A DNA stretch of 32,451 nucleotides from Bacteroidaceae bacterium. GTDB lineage: Bacteria; Bacteroidota; Bacteroidia; Bacteroidales; Bacteroidaceae. The notes under the pieces were generated by a model. That model was not told where the DNA came from. It made no database searches and saw only the letters and a list, made by a program, of their open reading frames with translations. The position numbers were made by a program, and so were the translations under genes. The stretch lies in contig JAFYAT010000141.1 of NCBI GenBank assembly GCA_017540585.1, positions 1 through 32,451 on the forward strand, in the 5' to 3' direction. This document shows, in pieces, positions 1 to 8,348 of this stretch. How positions within the stretch are numbered: position 1 is the stretch's first letter; the number at the start of each line of letters is the position of its first letter.

Positions 1-14
1 CTTCCTTTATACAA

Positions 15-127
15 CAAAGGTAAGCATAAACTGTTATATCTTAACGTTATTTCAACGTGTTATCTAACATTAAAATTTAAGAGATTTTAACTCTTAGAAT
101 ATTTACTGCAAAGTTAAAGCAAAGTTA
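15..127 (-). promoter_or_regulatory. Minus-strand promoter-like boxes facing out of the window
   Basis: Three matches to the Bacteroidota -7 element TAnnTTTG lie on the minus strand: TACCTTTG at 22-15, and TAACTTTG twice, at 116-109 and 127-120, in tandem 11 bases apart. All point left, so they would serve a gene beyond the window edge. I found no good TTTG -33 element at the right spacing for any of them, so which one is used is unclear. Confidence 0.4.
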
Positions 128-186
128 AAGTGGGAGAAAAAAACAACCTATATGGTTTTAGTTTTGCACAAAGGTGCATATTAGAA

Positions 187-263
187 CTTAGCGAAGCGCT
201 CTCACTGGCCAAAGGAAAGTAAAAACAGTCAAGAACTATTCTCACTGACCAAAGGGAAGTAAA
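187..263 (+). repeat. Dispersed repeat, GCGAAGCG..CTCACTGaCC..GAAGTAA type (copy A plus half copy)
   Basis: 187-223 reads CTTAGCGAAGCG, CTCACTGGCC, then AAAGGAAAGTAA. The second half recurs at 241-263 as CTCACTGACCAAAGGGAAGTA. Related sequence lies at 14672-14710 (minus) and 18175-18211 (plus), always between genes. The function is unknown. It contains no open frame and no clear hairpin beyond GCGAAGCG. Confidence 0.6.
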
Positions 264-841
264 CAGAACAAAAACAAGAAAAAACATGTTTTCTTTTGTT
301 TTTACCATGTTTTTTTAACTGGCCGCACTGCGGCAAAAAAAGCATACAATTTCAACAGTACAGGCCGAATACAAACATACGCATCAAATGAAGTTTGTCC
401 TTTTTGTACAAAATGGAAAGTTAGGCTTATCGTAATTCCTGTACACAAAAAAGAAGTCGTATCATGAGAAAACAAAAATTTGCTCGTGAAGAAAAATTAT
501 CTGCATCGCGAAGCAGAATTATTTTGTACGCGTACAAAAAATTTTTTCTACGCGTACAAAAAAATCACCCATTCCTGAGCGATTTTAAAGGACAATTGGA
601 TGCGTATTAACACACAGCAGACTTATCGTATTTATACAGCCACGAAGATATGGTTTTCGTAACCACACAATAGTCAATATAGACAACACAATTGACATAA
701 AACATGCTCAAATAAAAAACGAACAGTATGAATATTATTTCTGTCTAATGTAACTTTCGCCATAAATGTTTAGAAGAAATTCCGCCATGCTACTCTTCTT
801 TCACCTTTTTTCATAAAAAGAAGCATTATTTTACATCATTA
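264..841. other. Gene-free AT-rich stretch with GTAC/TACGCGTA palindromes
   Basis: No credible coding frame. Around 402-564 there are three related palindromic sites: TTTTGTACAAAA at 402-413, TTTTGTACGCGTACAAAA at 522-539 (a perfect 18-base palindrome), and TACGCGTA with a trailing A-run at 549-564. The two TACGCGTA cores are 22 bases apart, about two helical turns. A small hairpin GCCGC-act-GCGGC sits near 324-336 between a T-run and an A-run. The sites could be operators for the barrel gene at 949, but they lie 300 or more bases upstream of its promoter. Confidence 0.45.
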
Positions 842-873
842 TTTGCAATTATTATAAAGAAAACGTAAATTTG
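842..873 (+). promoter_or_regulatory. Promoter of the outer-membrane barrel gene
   Basis: TTTG at 842-845, a 20-base spacer, then TAAATTTG at 866-873: a good match to the Bacteroidota housekeeping promoter. Transcription would start near 880, giving a leader of about 70 bases before the ATG at 949. Confidence 0.7.
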
Positions 874-948
874 CTACCGAAAAATCAAAATGCCTTTTCA
901 CAATCAGAATAAGGAAAACAAAACGAAAACATAAACCTAAACAAACAA

Positions 949-3900
949 ATGACAAAACAATTTTTCATAAGCATAGTTACAATGCTATGCTGTAGTATGA
1001 GCATTTCTGCCACATGCCTAAGAATGACTGCAGATTCAACAAAAACAAAGCAGGAACTGGATATCTATGCGGAGGTCTATGACCACATGACGCACGATAA
1101 CGTCGATTCCGTGCGCGCAGAGCTCCTGAATGGACGTGACAGTTGTTTTATCGATACCGTCAAAGTGGAGGTATGGAACTCATGGAATAATGGTGTAACA
1201 AAGAAACACACGCATCTCAGTACCGTAGTTAGCAAGGCTGGCACTTACATCCTGCGTGTGGCTGCAAACGACTATACCACACAATATGTTCCGTTTGAGA
1301 TAAAGAAGATATACAAGCATGAGACTCAACGCCAGTTGAAGCCAATCTATCTCCGCCATGTAAAGAAGCTCAACGAGGAAGAACTCGACGAGGTTGTGGT
1401 GGAAGCTACAAAGCTGAAATTCTATATGGACGGCGACACACTTGTGTATGATGCCGATGCTTTTCCTATGGCTGAGGGTTCCATGCTCAGCGACCTCATA
1501 AAGAAACTACCTGGAGTGGAAATGGAGAAAGGCGGCGTTATCAAAGTGAACGGCAAGAAGGTAGATGCCATGTTGCTTAACGGCAAGGACTTCTTCAATG
1601 AGGACCGTGAACTGTTACTCGACAACATGCCTTCGTATATGGTGAAGAGCATTAACACATACGAAAGAGTGCCTGAGAGTGCCCAGAACTCTGTTATGGC
1701 AAAAACTACTGAGAAGGAGATGGTACTTGACGTGAAGCTGAAGAAGGATTACAACGAGGGATGGATAGTCACGGCAGAAGGTGGTGGCGGTACTACGTTC
1801 TTTAAGAACGATGATGGAAAGTATGATGTCAAGTACCTCGGTCGTCTCTTTGCCATGCGATTTACGAAGAAGTCACGTCTCTTGATGTGTGCAACGACAA
1901 ACAACGTGAATGATACCCGTGAACCTGGAGAGGAGGGTAACTGGGCAGAGCTTCGACAGACACAAGGCTTGACTTCAAACGTAATGGCAAATGTAAACTA
2001 CACCAGATACTTTGCAGAAAAAACACGATACGAAGGCTCGCTCAAGAGTACATACTACGATATCACGGATGCGAATAACACAAGCAATACGACCTTCCTC
2101 GAAGATGGTGACCAATTCGGTCGCTCATCATACGCTAAGCGCAGCTACGACTGGGACATCACATTCAACAACCGTTTCAGAACTCGTAATGAATTTGCGG
2201 AAAGCAACCTGTTGAAACAGTTTTACTTTAACATTAATCCATTCTTCTACTATAAGAAAAGAAACTACCACGAGGATGCTGCAAGCACACAACTTGACAA
2301 GGATGTTGCATCAAACCTCGGTAAAGCATGGCTTGACAGTATCTATGCTCCACTTGCAAGTGGCACACTTAAACGATATGCAAAAAACCGTGACATATCA
2401 GCAAGTAAGGGAATAGGCCACTGGTATGACTCGCATAACTTCCTGACATTTGGCTTTACTCCTGCACACAATGACAAGGTAGCATTCACTCTTGACATCA
2501 ATCACAGATTGACAGAAGACAAAAATGATGCATACGAGCACAATTATATAGATTATCCAAAAACTTCCGAGCCAAGTAAGTTCTTAAACAACTATATTAC
2601 AAGCCTTGAAAGGAATCATAACATCAGGACGAACCTTGAAATGGATTTCATCGCAATGAAGAACTGCTACCTTAGTTTAGGAGTCGTTCACTACTACGAA
2701 CATACCAACAACAACAATCCAATGTATCAACTCCATAAACTCAGCGGATGGGACACAAGAGACACGGAGCACTCACTCGGTAATCTTCCTTCGATGGACG
2801 AGTGGCTCACTACAATGGATATGCAGAACAGCAGTCATTCGATTACGGACAAGAACATCTTTACTCCGTTCATCACTTACACATTCGACCACGACAACGA
2901 CTCAACAAAGGTAAACTACCATGCTTATATAAACGCCAGCGCAGACTTCATACGTGAGGAAATGGAATACGAACGTGGTAATATGCTCAAGACAAATCCA
3001 AGTCGAAATGCAAAGACATGGAATGCAAATATAAGCTTAACACGTAGAAAAGGAGGAACACCTAATTACATGAATTTAAGTATGGATTTCAACGAGTCGT
3101 TACCATCACTTGTAACGCTTCTTGACATTCGAGACAACAGCAATCCAATGAATGTCACACTCGGTAACCCAAACCTCAAGCGTACGCATAACTACAACGC
3201 TTCATACTACATGAGGCAGAAGCTTGGCAAGACAATGATGTACGGAGGTGCAAGGGCAAACATCACCAAGAACGCCGTGGCACAGGGAATCGTAGTCAAC
3301 GGATTGGGCGAACGCACGACAAAACCTGAAAACGTGAACGGCAACTGGAATGCAAATGCGTATGTAGGTCTCGATGTGTCACTCGATAAGAACGAGAAAT
3401 TGAGACTTGGCAACACCCTCTATTACAGTTTTAATAACAACGTGGACCTGACAGGAACTACAAAAAACGACAGCATAGCAAAGCGTTCTGTTGTGAAGAA
3501 CAATATCTTGTCAGACAATCTAAAACTTACCTGGCAACCATCAAAGAAGATGGAATACGGACTTTTTGGAGAGATAAACATGCAGAAGAGTACAAGTCGT
3601 AGAGAGAACTTCAACAACATAGATGCGTACACTTTCAACTATGGCTGCCGTATGCAGATAGAGTTGCCATATAACTTCAACATAAGCAGCGACCTATCTG
3701 TATATAGCCGACGTGGATATGACGATGACGCCATGAATAACGATGAGCTTGTCTGGAACGCACGTATAGCAAAACGTATGTACAAGGGTAAGTTCACCAT
3801 AATGTTCGACGGATTCGATATCCTCGGTAATCTATCAAATGTTTATAGAAATGTAAACGGTCAGGGACGTACCGAGACATTCTACAACGTGATTCCTTCA

Positions 3901-3954
3901 TACGGCCTCCTCCGTCTCGTGTACCGCTTCAACAAGCAACCAAGAAAGAGTTGA
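949..3954 (+). CDS. Outer-membrane beta-barrel protein with TonB-receptor-like plug
   Basis: A 1001-residue protein. Residues 1 to about 21 form a Sec signal peptide (TKQ, a hydrophobic stretch, then SISA). About 36-130 look like a small beta-sandwich domain, followed by a TonB-box-like LDEVVVEAT at 147-155 and a plug-like stretch at about 158-260 (LSDLIKKLPGVEM, then VNGKKVDAMLLNGKDFF). The rest is rich in alternating aromatic and polar residues typical of barrel strands, ending in LLRLVYRF near the C terminus. This layout matches the Bacteroidota family of carboxypeptidase-regulatory-like outer-membrane barrel proteins, relatives of TonB-dependent receptors. The substrate cannot be read from sequence, and no SusD-like partner is adjacent. 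It is a single-gene unit with its own promoter. The family call is firm; the function is not. Confidence 0.85.
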   Translation: MTKQFFISIVTMLCCSMSISATCLRMTADSTKTKQELDIYAEVYDHMTHDNVDSVRAELLNGRDSCFIDTVKVEVWNSWNNGVTKKHTHLSTVVSKAGTYILRVAANDYTTQYVPFEIKKIYKHETQRQLKPIYLRHVKKLNEEELDEVVVEATKLKFYMDGDTLVYDADAFPMAEGSMLSDLIKKLPGVEMEKGGVIKVNGKKVDAMLLNGKDFFNEDRELLLDNMPSYMVKSINTYERVPESAQNSVMAKTTEKEMVLDVKLKKDYNEGWIVTAEGGGGTTFFKNDDGKYDVKYLGRLFAMRFTKKSRLLMCATTNNVNDTREPGEEGNWAELRQTQGLTSNVMANVNYTRYFAEKTRYEGSLKSTYYDITDANNTSNTTFLEDGDQFGRSSYAKRSYDWDITFNNRFRTRNEFAESNLLKQFYFNINPFFYYKKRNYHEDAASTQLDKDVASNLGKAWLDSIYAPLASGTLKRYAKNRDISASKGIGHWYDSHNFLTFGFTPAHNDKVAFTLDINHRLTEDKNDAYEHNYIDYPKTSEPSKFLNNYITSLERNHNIRTNLEMDFIAMKNCYLSLGVVHYYEHTNNNNPMYQLHKLSGWDTRDTEHSLGNLPSMDEWLTTMDMQNSSHSITDKNIFTPFITYTFDHDNDSTKVNYHAYINASADFIREEMEYERGNMLKTNPSRNAKTWNANISLTRRKGGTPNYMNLSMDFNESLPSLVTLLDIRDNSNPMNVTLGNPNLKRTHNYNASYYMRQKLGKTMMYGGARANITKNAVAQGIVVNGLGERTTKPENVNGNWNANAYVGLDVSLDKNEKLRLGNTLYYSFNNNVDLTGTTKNDSIAKRSVVKNNILSDNLKLTWQPSKKMEYGLFGEINMQKSTSRRENFNNIDAYTFNYGCRMQIELPYNFNISSDLSVYSRRGYDDDAMNNDELVWNARIAKRMYKGKFTIMFDGFDILGNLSNVYRNVNGQGRTETFYNVIPSYGLLRLVYRFNKQPRKS

Positions 3955-4009
3955 CAAGCAACTTTTCACAACTGAGGATCACTCATATTGCAAAGAACTT
4001 ATAGAATAC

Positions 4010-4044
4010 AAAATACGCACTACTCAATCTCTGAGTAGTGCGTA
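4010..4044 (-). terminator. Terminator-type hairpin, T-run on the minus strand
   Basis: A perfect 12-base stem (4014-4025 with 4033-4044, TACGCACTACTC) and a 7-base loop. On the plus strand no T-run follows. On the minus strand the stem is followed directly by TTTTG (4013-4009). It is therefore better placed to end minus-strand transcription than the barrel gene just upstream on the plus strand, though the stem may work both ways. Confidence 0.6.
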
Positions 4045-4237
4045 CGAACTAACATCTAACCTAATACTTAATATATTGTGTTTACCTATTGAGAGAAATA
4101 TAAACTAACGAACCCTTTTTTAATTCATAAATCATTTTCTATAAACCCGTTTACTTCTTGTTTTCACACATAACTGTTCAATTCCCTTTTTGCTCGTTAC
4201 CTTCCTTTTAATTATCACCTCTATTGTTTCAACAAAA

Positions 4238-4456
4238 TCTTGTTCTAAACTAAAAAAACTTTCTTGTCCAATTACATTAATAGTTATTCTTGCTCTAAAA
4301 CCTAATCTCTTGTCCTAATCACAATATCCTATTCAAACCACAATCCCTTAATCCTAATAGCAATCTTTAATTGTGAAAAATCCCGTATATATAATGTAAC
4401 CCCCGTATCGTTTTATTTTATAACTGTATCTGTCGAATCAAATACTCTTGTCTTAA
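4238..4456. repeat. Iterated TCTTGtcCTAA motif
   Basis: Five related 11-base motifs start at 4238 (TCTTGTTCTAA), 4262 (TCTTGTCCAAT), 4288 (TCTTGCTCTAA), 4308 (TCTTGTCCTAA) and 4446 (TCTTGTCTTAA). The first four are spaced 24, 26 and 20 bases apart, roughly two helical turns. The cluster lies in the gap between convergent genes. It may be a protein-binding array or decayed repeats. Confidence 0.45.
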
Positions 4457-4500
4457 AACTTAAATGTTTATTGAAAAACTATTTTTGTTTTTTGACACTG

Positions 4501-4508
4501 CAAAGATA
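4501..4508 (-). promoter_or_regulatory. Isolated TAnnTTTG box
   Basis: TATCTTTG on the minus strand, followed by C as in many such promoters. No TTTG is found 19-21 bases upstream. It faces a gene-free stretch, and is listed because it pairs with the minus-oriented terminator at 4010-4044. Confidence 0.35.
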
Positions 4509-5138
4509 TGGGGTTTATGTTAATCTCATTTTCATTTTCATGGCAATACCTTTCAAACGACTGCCTTTTACATAAAAAAATTAATACCATTTCTACTATT
4601 TCTGTCTTTTGAAACATATTAATTCGGAAAAAGTGTGCAAAAAGAGAATGTATAATTAACACTCAATTCAAAATATTGATATGTTGTCAATTGCACACCT
4701 ATATTCTGTGGTGGAGAATCACAAAAATTGGCAATGTGTGCCATTAATACCCTTTCTAATTTTACACATTTTATTATCTTTTACTCAAACGAGAAAACAG
4801 AGCCAAAAGTCGCAAATAAAGACAATGGGGGAAAGATATCATTTGGATGCTTTGATTTATTTTCTCACGTTTTGTAGCCGATTTTAAACAAATCACGCCT
4901 TGTACGCCCCAATTTTGTACACTAAATAACCAAATACATTCTTCTGGTAATTTTTTTACGAAAATACAATGGTACAATAGTTTCATTCCTTAGGTACAAA
5001 ATTGAAAAAATATTGCTTTCTGAGTGAAAAATCTATTCTTGAGTCGAAAAGAGGTACGAAAATTTTGAGAGTTCGATAAAAAAGACATTTGGGCCATAAA
5101 ATATAGAAACACATGACATTATAACAAGATAAGCGTAT
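4509..5138. other. AT-rich gap with no gene seen
   Basis: Short frames here are random in composition. Variants of GGTACAAAATTG recur at 4993-5004, at 4910-4921 in reverse orientation, and near 5053 (GGTACGAAAATT). No promoter or RNA gene was recognised. Confidence 0.4.
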
Positions 5139-5188
5139 AAAAACAGATTACCCGTATTAAATCCAAAAACAGATTTAATACGGGTAAT
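5139..5188 (-). terminator. Terminator of the cotH-radical SAM-DPP IV operon
   Basis: A perfect 17-base stem (5147-5163 with 5172-5188) and an 8-base loop, starting 22 bases past the DPP IV stop codon. In the minus direction it is followed by TGTTTTTAT, with the T-run at 5143-5139. Confidence 0.85.
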
Positions 5189-5209
5189 TATCCAGAATTA
5201 TCTTGGTAA

Positions 5210-7408
5210 TTATTTCTTCAACTCTCTGTCGAGGTAGTTCTCGATGCGAGTGACGAGATGCTTGCGAGTGTTACCACCATAGATGCTGTGGTTACGGTTG
5301 GTGTATGTAGCCATCTCAAACTGGATGTTGGCTTGAGTCATGGCTTCTGTAAGCTCAGCTGTGTTCTGGAAATGCACGTTGTCATCAGCAAGACCGTGGA
5401 TGATGAGGAGATCACCCTGAAGTTTCTTGTACTTGTGCATAGGAGAACAGTCGTAACCGTCAGGGTTCTCCTGCGGAGTGCGCATGAAACGCTCTGTATA
5501 AATGGTATCATAATAACGCCAGTCGGTTACAGGGGCAACGGCAACACCGCACTTGAAGACCTTACGACCTTCACAAAGTGACATGATAGTGTTGAATCCT
5601 CCGAAGCTCCATCCCCAGATGGCGATACGGTTCTTGTCAACGTATGACTGCTGACCGAGCCAGAGAGCAGTCTCCACCTGGTCGTGAGACTCAAGATCAC
5701 CCATGCGGAGATAAGTGCACTTCTGGAACTCTGCTCCACGTCCACCTGTACCACGTCCATCAACACACACAACGACGTAACCCTTCTGTGCAAGACGATG
5801 TTCCCACATAAGACCACCAACAAAGCCATTCTTGAAAGAGTTGTGAACCTGCTGGTTTCCAGGACCACTATACTGGAACATAAGAACAGGATATTTCTTT
5901 GAAGCGTCGAAATTGCGTGGCTTTACCATCCAACCATTAAGTTCCACTCCGTCACCTGTAGTGAACGTGAAGAGCTCTGCCTGTCCAAGTTCTGCCTCAG
6001 CAAGCTTACCCTTCAACTCGCTATTATCCTCAAGCACCTTGAGGCTTTTGCCAGATGAGTTGCAAAGAGCATAAACGGAAGGAACGCCAAGGGCAGAATG
6101 AACGTTCATGTAGTAGTTACATCCCTTAGAGAAGATTGCCGTGTTACATCCCTTCTGTGTGGAAAGCTTAGTGCGCTTGCCAGAAGCATCCACCTTATAA
6201 ATATATTTCTCAAGAGGACTTCCCTCGTTTGAGGCAAAGAAGAAGTTCTTGCCCGAAGCATCGCAGCCGTAATATTCGCTCACGACGAACTTACCAGATG
6301 TAAGTTGGCGAACAAGCCTTCCGTTCATATTATAAAGATAGAGATGCTGATAACCGTCACGCTCACTGAGGAAAACGAACTGGTCACGTGAGAAGTCGAG
6401 GTTCTGAATGACATCCTCACTTACGTACTTTTCTGCTTTCTCACGAAGGATGAGCTGCGAAGTTGTGGCACGAGCATCAACAAGGTAGATATCCATAACG
6501 TCCTGATGACGATTGAACGTAACGACAGCGAGCTTATCCTTGACACCTGTAAACTGGATGCGTGGAATATAGCCGTCACTCTCTACAGGCACATCGAGGT
6601 TACGAGTGACACGTGACTTGATGTCGTAGCTGTGAACAGACACCTTGGAGTTCTTGTCACCAGCCTTTGGATATTTGTAGCTATACAATCCTGGGTAAAG
6701 GGTGTACTCCTTTTTTGCAGGAGCAGCACCAGCGAACCACTGGAAAGAGAATGTTGACACCTCTGACTCGTCAAAGCGAATCCATGCAAGCATCTGGCTG
6801 TCGGAGCTGAAGTCGTAAGCACAGTTGAATGCAAACTCTTCCTCGTACACCCAATCAGGTTTACCATTGATGACCTTATTGAACTCACCATCCTTAGTCA
6901 CCTGTGTTTCTGCATTATTGTAGAGGAGCTTGACGAGGAAGATGTTATTGTCACGGACGAAGGCAATCATCGTGCCATCAGGAGAGAACTTAGGCACTTC
7001 CTGTTCACCCTTTGTAGAGAGAGGAGTAAGAGTGCGGTTGTGCACATTATATATATAATATGTAGAAACAGCTGAGTGACGATAGATGCCACGACGATTT
7101 GTCTCAATGAGAATATTCTTCTGGTCAGGAGACATAATGTAGCTCTCTACCCTATCAAGCTTTGCATTACGTGCTGTCTTGGCATCAAAGAGAGTTTCAA
7201 GAACTTCGCCATTCTTGAATGAACGACGGAGAATCTGCTTGCCATCCTCGCTAATCTGCGAATAGCTTTCGCCATCGGCAAGAGGCACGACGCCATAAAC
7301 ACCTTTCTCACGGTAATAACCGCCTACAACATCATCAAGAGTTATCTGCTTTGCAAACGCAGCAGCAACAGTAACAAATGACATAACTAAGATTAAAAGT
7401 CTTTTCAT
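5210..7408 (-). CDS. Dipeptidyl peptidase IV (S9B serine exopeptidase)
   Basis: A 732-residue exported peptidase that removes Xaa-Pro or Xaa-Ala dipeptides from peptide N termini. Residues 1-19 are a Sec signal peptide ending AAAFA. A beta-propeller domain follows to about residue 470, carrying the substrate-binding double Glu in VYEEEFAFN. The C-terminal alpha/beta-hydrolase domain has the nucleophile in GWSFGG (Ser about 601), Asp about 675 in GLADDNVHFQ and His about 707 in NRNHSIYG; the spacing agrees with known bacterial DPP IV. It is last in a three-gene operon, 16 bases after the radical SAM gene, and is followed by a strong terminator. In Bacteroidota such enzymes act in the periplasm or at the surface in peptide nutrition. 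The identity is firm; the exact location is inferred. Confidence 0.95.
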   Translation of the reverse strand: MKRLLILVMSFVTVAAAFAKQITLDDVVGGYYREKGVYGVVPLADGESYSQISEDGKQILRRSFKNGEVLETLFDAKTARNAKLDRVESYIMSPDQKNILIETNRRGIYRHSAVSTYYIYNVHNRTLTPLSTKGEQEVPKFSPDGTMIAFVRDNNIFLVKLLYNNAETQVTKDGEFNKVINGKPDWVYEEEFAFNCAYDFSSDSQMLAWIRFDESEVSTFSFQWFAGAAPAKKEYTLYPGLYSYKYPKAGDKNSKVSVHSYDIKSRVTRNLDVPVESDGYIPRIQFTGVKDKLAVVTFNRHQDVMDIYLVDARATTSQLILREKAEKYVSEDVIQNLDFSRDQFVFLSERDGYQHLYLYNMNGRLVRQLTSGKFVVSEYYGCDASGKNFFFASNEGSPLEKYIYKVDASGKRTKLSTQKGCNTAIFSKGCNYYMNVHSALGVPSVYALCNSSGKSLKVLEDNSELKGKLAEAELGQAELFTFTTGDGVELNGWMVKPRNFDASKKYPVLMFQYSGPGNQQVHNSFKNGFVGGLMWEHRLAQKGYVVVCVDGRGTGGRGAEFQKCTYLRMGDLESHDQVETALWLGQQSYVDKNRIAIWGWSFGGFNTIMSLCEGRKVFKCGVAVAPVTDWRYYDTIYTERFMRTPQENPDGYDCSPMHKYKKLQGDLLIIHGLADDNVHFQNTAELTEAMTQANIQFEMATYTNRNHSIYGGNTRKHLVTRIENYLDRELKK

Positions 7409-7424
7409 ATTACGAGTTTTTAAT

Positions 7425-8348
7425 TCAAATCAAACAATATCTTTTTCCTTGTCTTGCATCACGCTCTTCCATGCGCTTGCGAACCTTCTCAACAAATTCG
7501 TAGTTCTTCAATCCCCAACCAGGGATGGCAAGAAGGGATGCCGGCGATTGTGACACGAAGCGTTCAAGGACAATATCTGGGCAAAGATTCTCCACGAAGT
7601 CAATGACAAGGTCGATGTACTCATCAGCCGTATAGAGATGAAAATCGGAAGGTCGCTCCGCATATTCCTCAGCCATACGTGTACCCTTTATGAGTTGAAG
7701 CTGGTGAAGCTTGAGAGTTGTCAGAGGCAACTCAGAAAGAAGTGTCGCCTCACGTATTATGCTCTCACGGTTGTCTCCTGGTAAACCGAGGATGACGTGA
7801 CCACCCGTGATAATGCCACGACTCGCCGTTCGTCTTACGGCATCAACGGTTGCCGCATAGTCGTGACCACGATTGATGCGACGGAGCACCTCGTCATCCG
7901 TACTCTCTATGCCATACTCAACAATCAGGAATGCACGTTTGTTGAGTTCCTCCAGATAATCGAGAAGTTCGTCAGGCATACAATCGGGACGTGTTCCTAT
8001 GACGATACCCACGACATCCTTCACCCTCAATGCCTCCTCATAGAGCCTTATCACATGAGACACGTCACCATACGTATTGGTGTAAGCCTGGAAATATGCA
8101 AGATACTTCATATCGGGATATTTTCTTGCAAAGAACTGCTTACCTTCTTCCAATTGCTGAGTGACTGTCTTCTCCGTCTGGCAATAGGCAGGATTGAACG
8201 TCTGGTTGTTGCAATAAGTACAACCACCCACCCCGACCGTTCCGTCACGATTAGGACAGGTGAAGCCAGCATTAAGGGAAATCTTCTGAACCTTAAAGCC
8301 CAACCTGTTCTTCAGCCATGAGCCAAACTCATTGTACCTCTGTTCCAT
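7425..8348 (-). CDS. Radical SAM protein, YhcC/TIGR01212 family
   Basis: A 307-residue cytoplasmic protein. Near the N terminus CPNRDGTVGVGGCTYC (residues 31-46) gives the three cysteines (31, 43, 46) of a wide-spaced radical SAM cluster like that of the Elp3-related TIGR01212/YhcC family. Further conserved blocks are GTRPDC, VEYGIES and GGHVILGLPG. Members bind a 4Fe-4S cluster and cleave S-adenosylmethionine; the physiological substrate of this branch is not established. Length is normal for the family. The ATG (8348-8346) overlaps the stop codon of the upstream cotH-like gene by one base (TAATG), which suggests coupled translation. The pairing with secreted proteins is probably only organisational. 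Confidence 0.9.
   Translation of the reverse strand: MEQRYNEFGSWLKNRLGFKVQKISLNAGFTCPNRDGTVGVGGCTYCNNQTFNPAYCQTEKTVTQQLEEGKQFFARKYPDMKYLAYFQAYTNTYGDVSHVIRLYEEALRVKDVVGIVIGTRPDCMPDELLDYLEELNKRAFLIVEYGIESTDDEVLRRINRGHDYAATVDAVRRTASRGIITGGHVILGLPGDNRESIIREATLLSELPLTTLKLHQLQLIKGTRMAEEYAERPSDFHLYTADEYIDLVIDFVENLCPDIVLERFVSQSPASLLAIPGWGLKNYEFVEKVRKRMEERDARQGKRYCLI

Larger units (their letters stand above)
4010..4495 (-). ncRNA. Candidate non-coding transcript between convergent genes
   Basis: A minus-strand TATCTTTG box at 4508-4501 and a minus-oriented terminator hairpin at 4044-4010 bracket about 485 bases with no credible reading frame. The interval is AT-rich and carries the iterated motif described separately. 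The -33 element is missing, and no strong internal fold was seen, so this is only a candidate. It could equally be read-through tail of the DPP IV operon. Confidence 0.25.

Noticed and set aside
4014-4044. Plus-strand terminator of the barrel gene
   Set aside because: The stem is excellent, but no T-run follows on the plus strand; assigned to the minus strand, with bidirectional use left open.
7797-8321. 174-codon plus-strand open frame
   Set aside because: Lies wholly antisense to the radical SAM gene, which has clear catalytic motifs; composition is that of a shadow frame.
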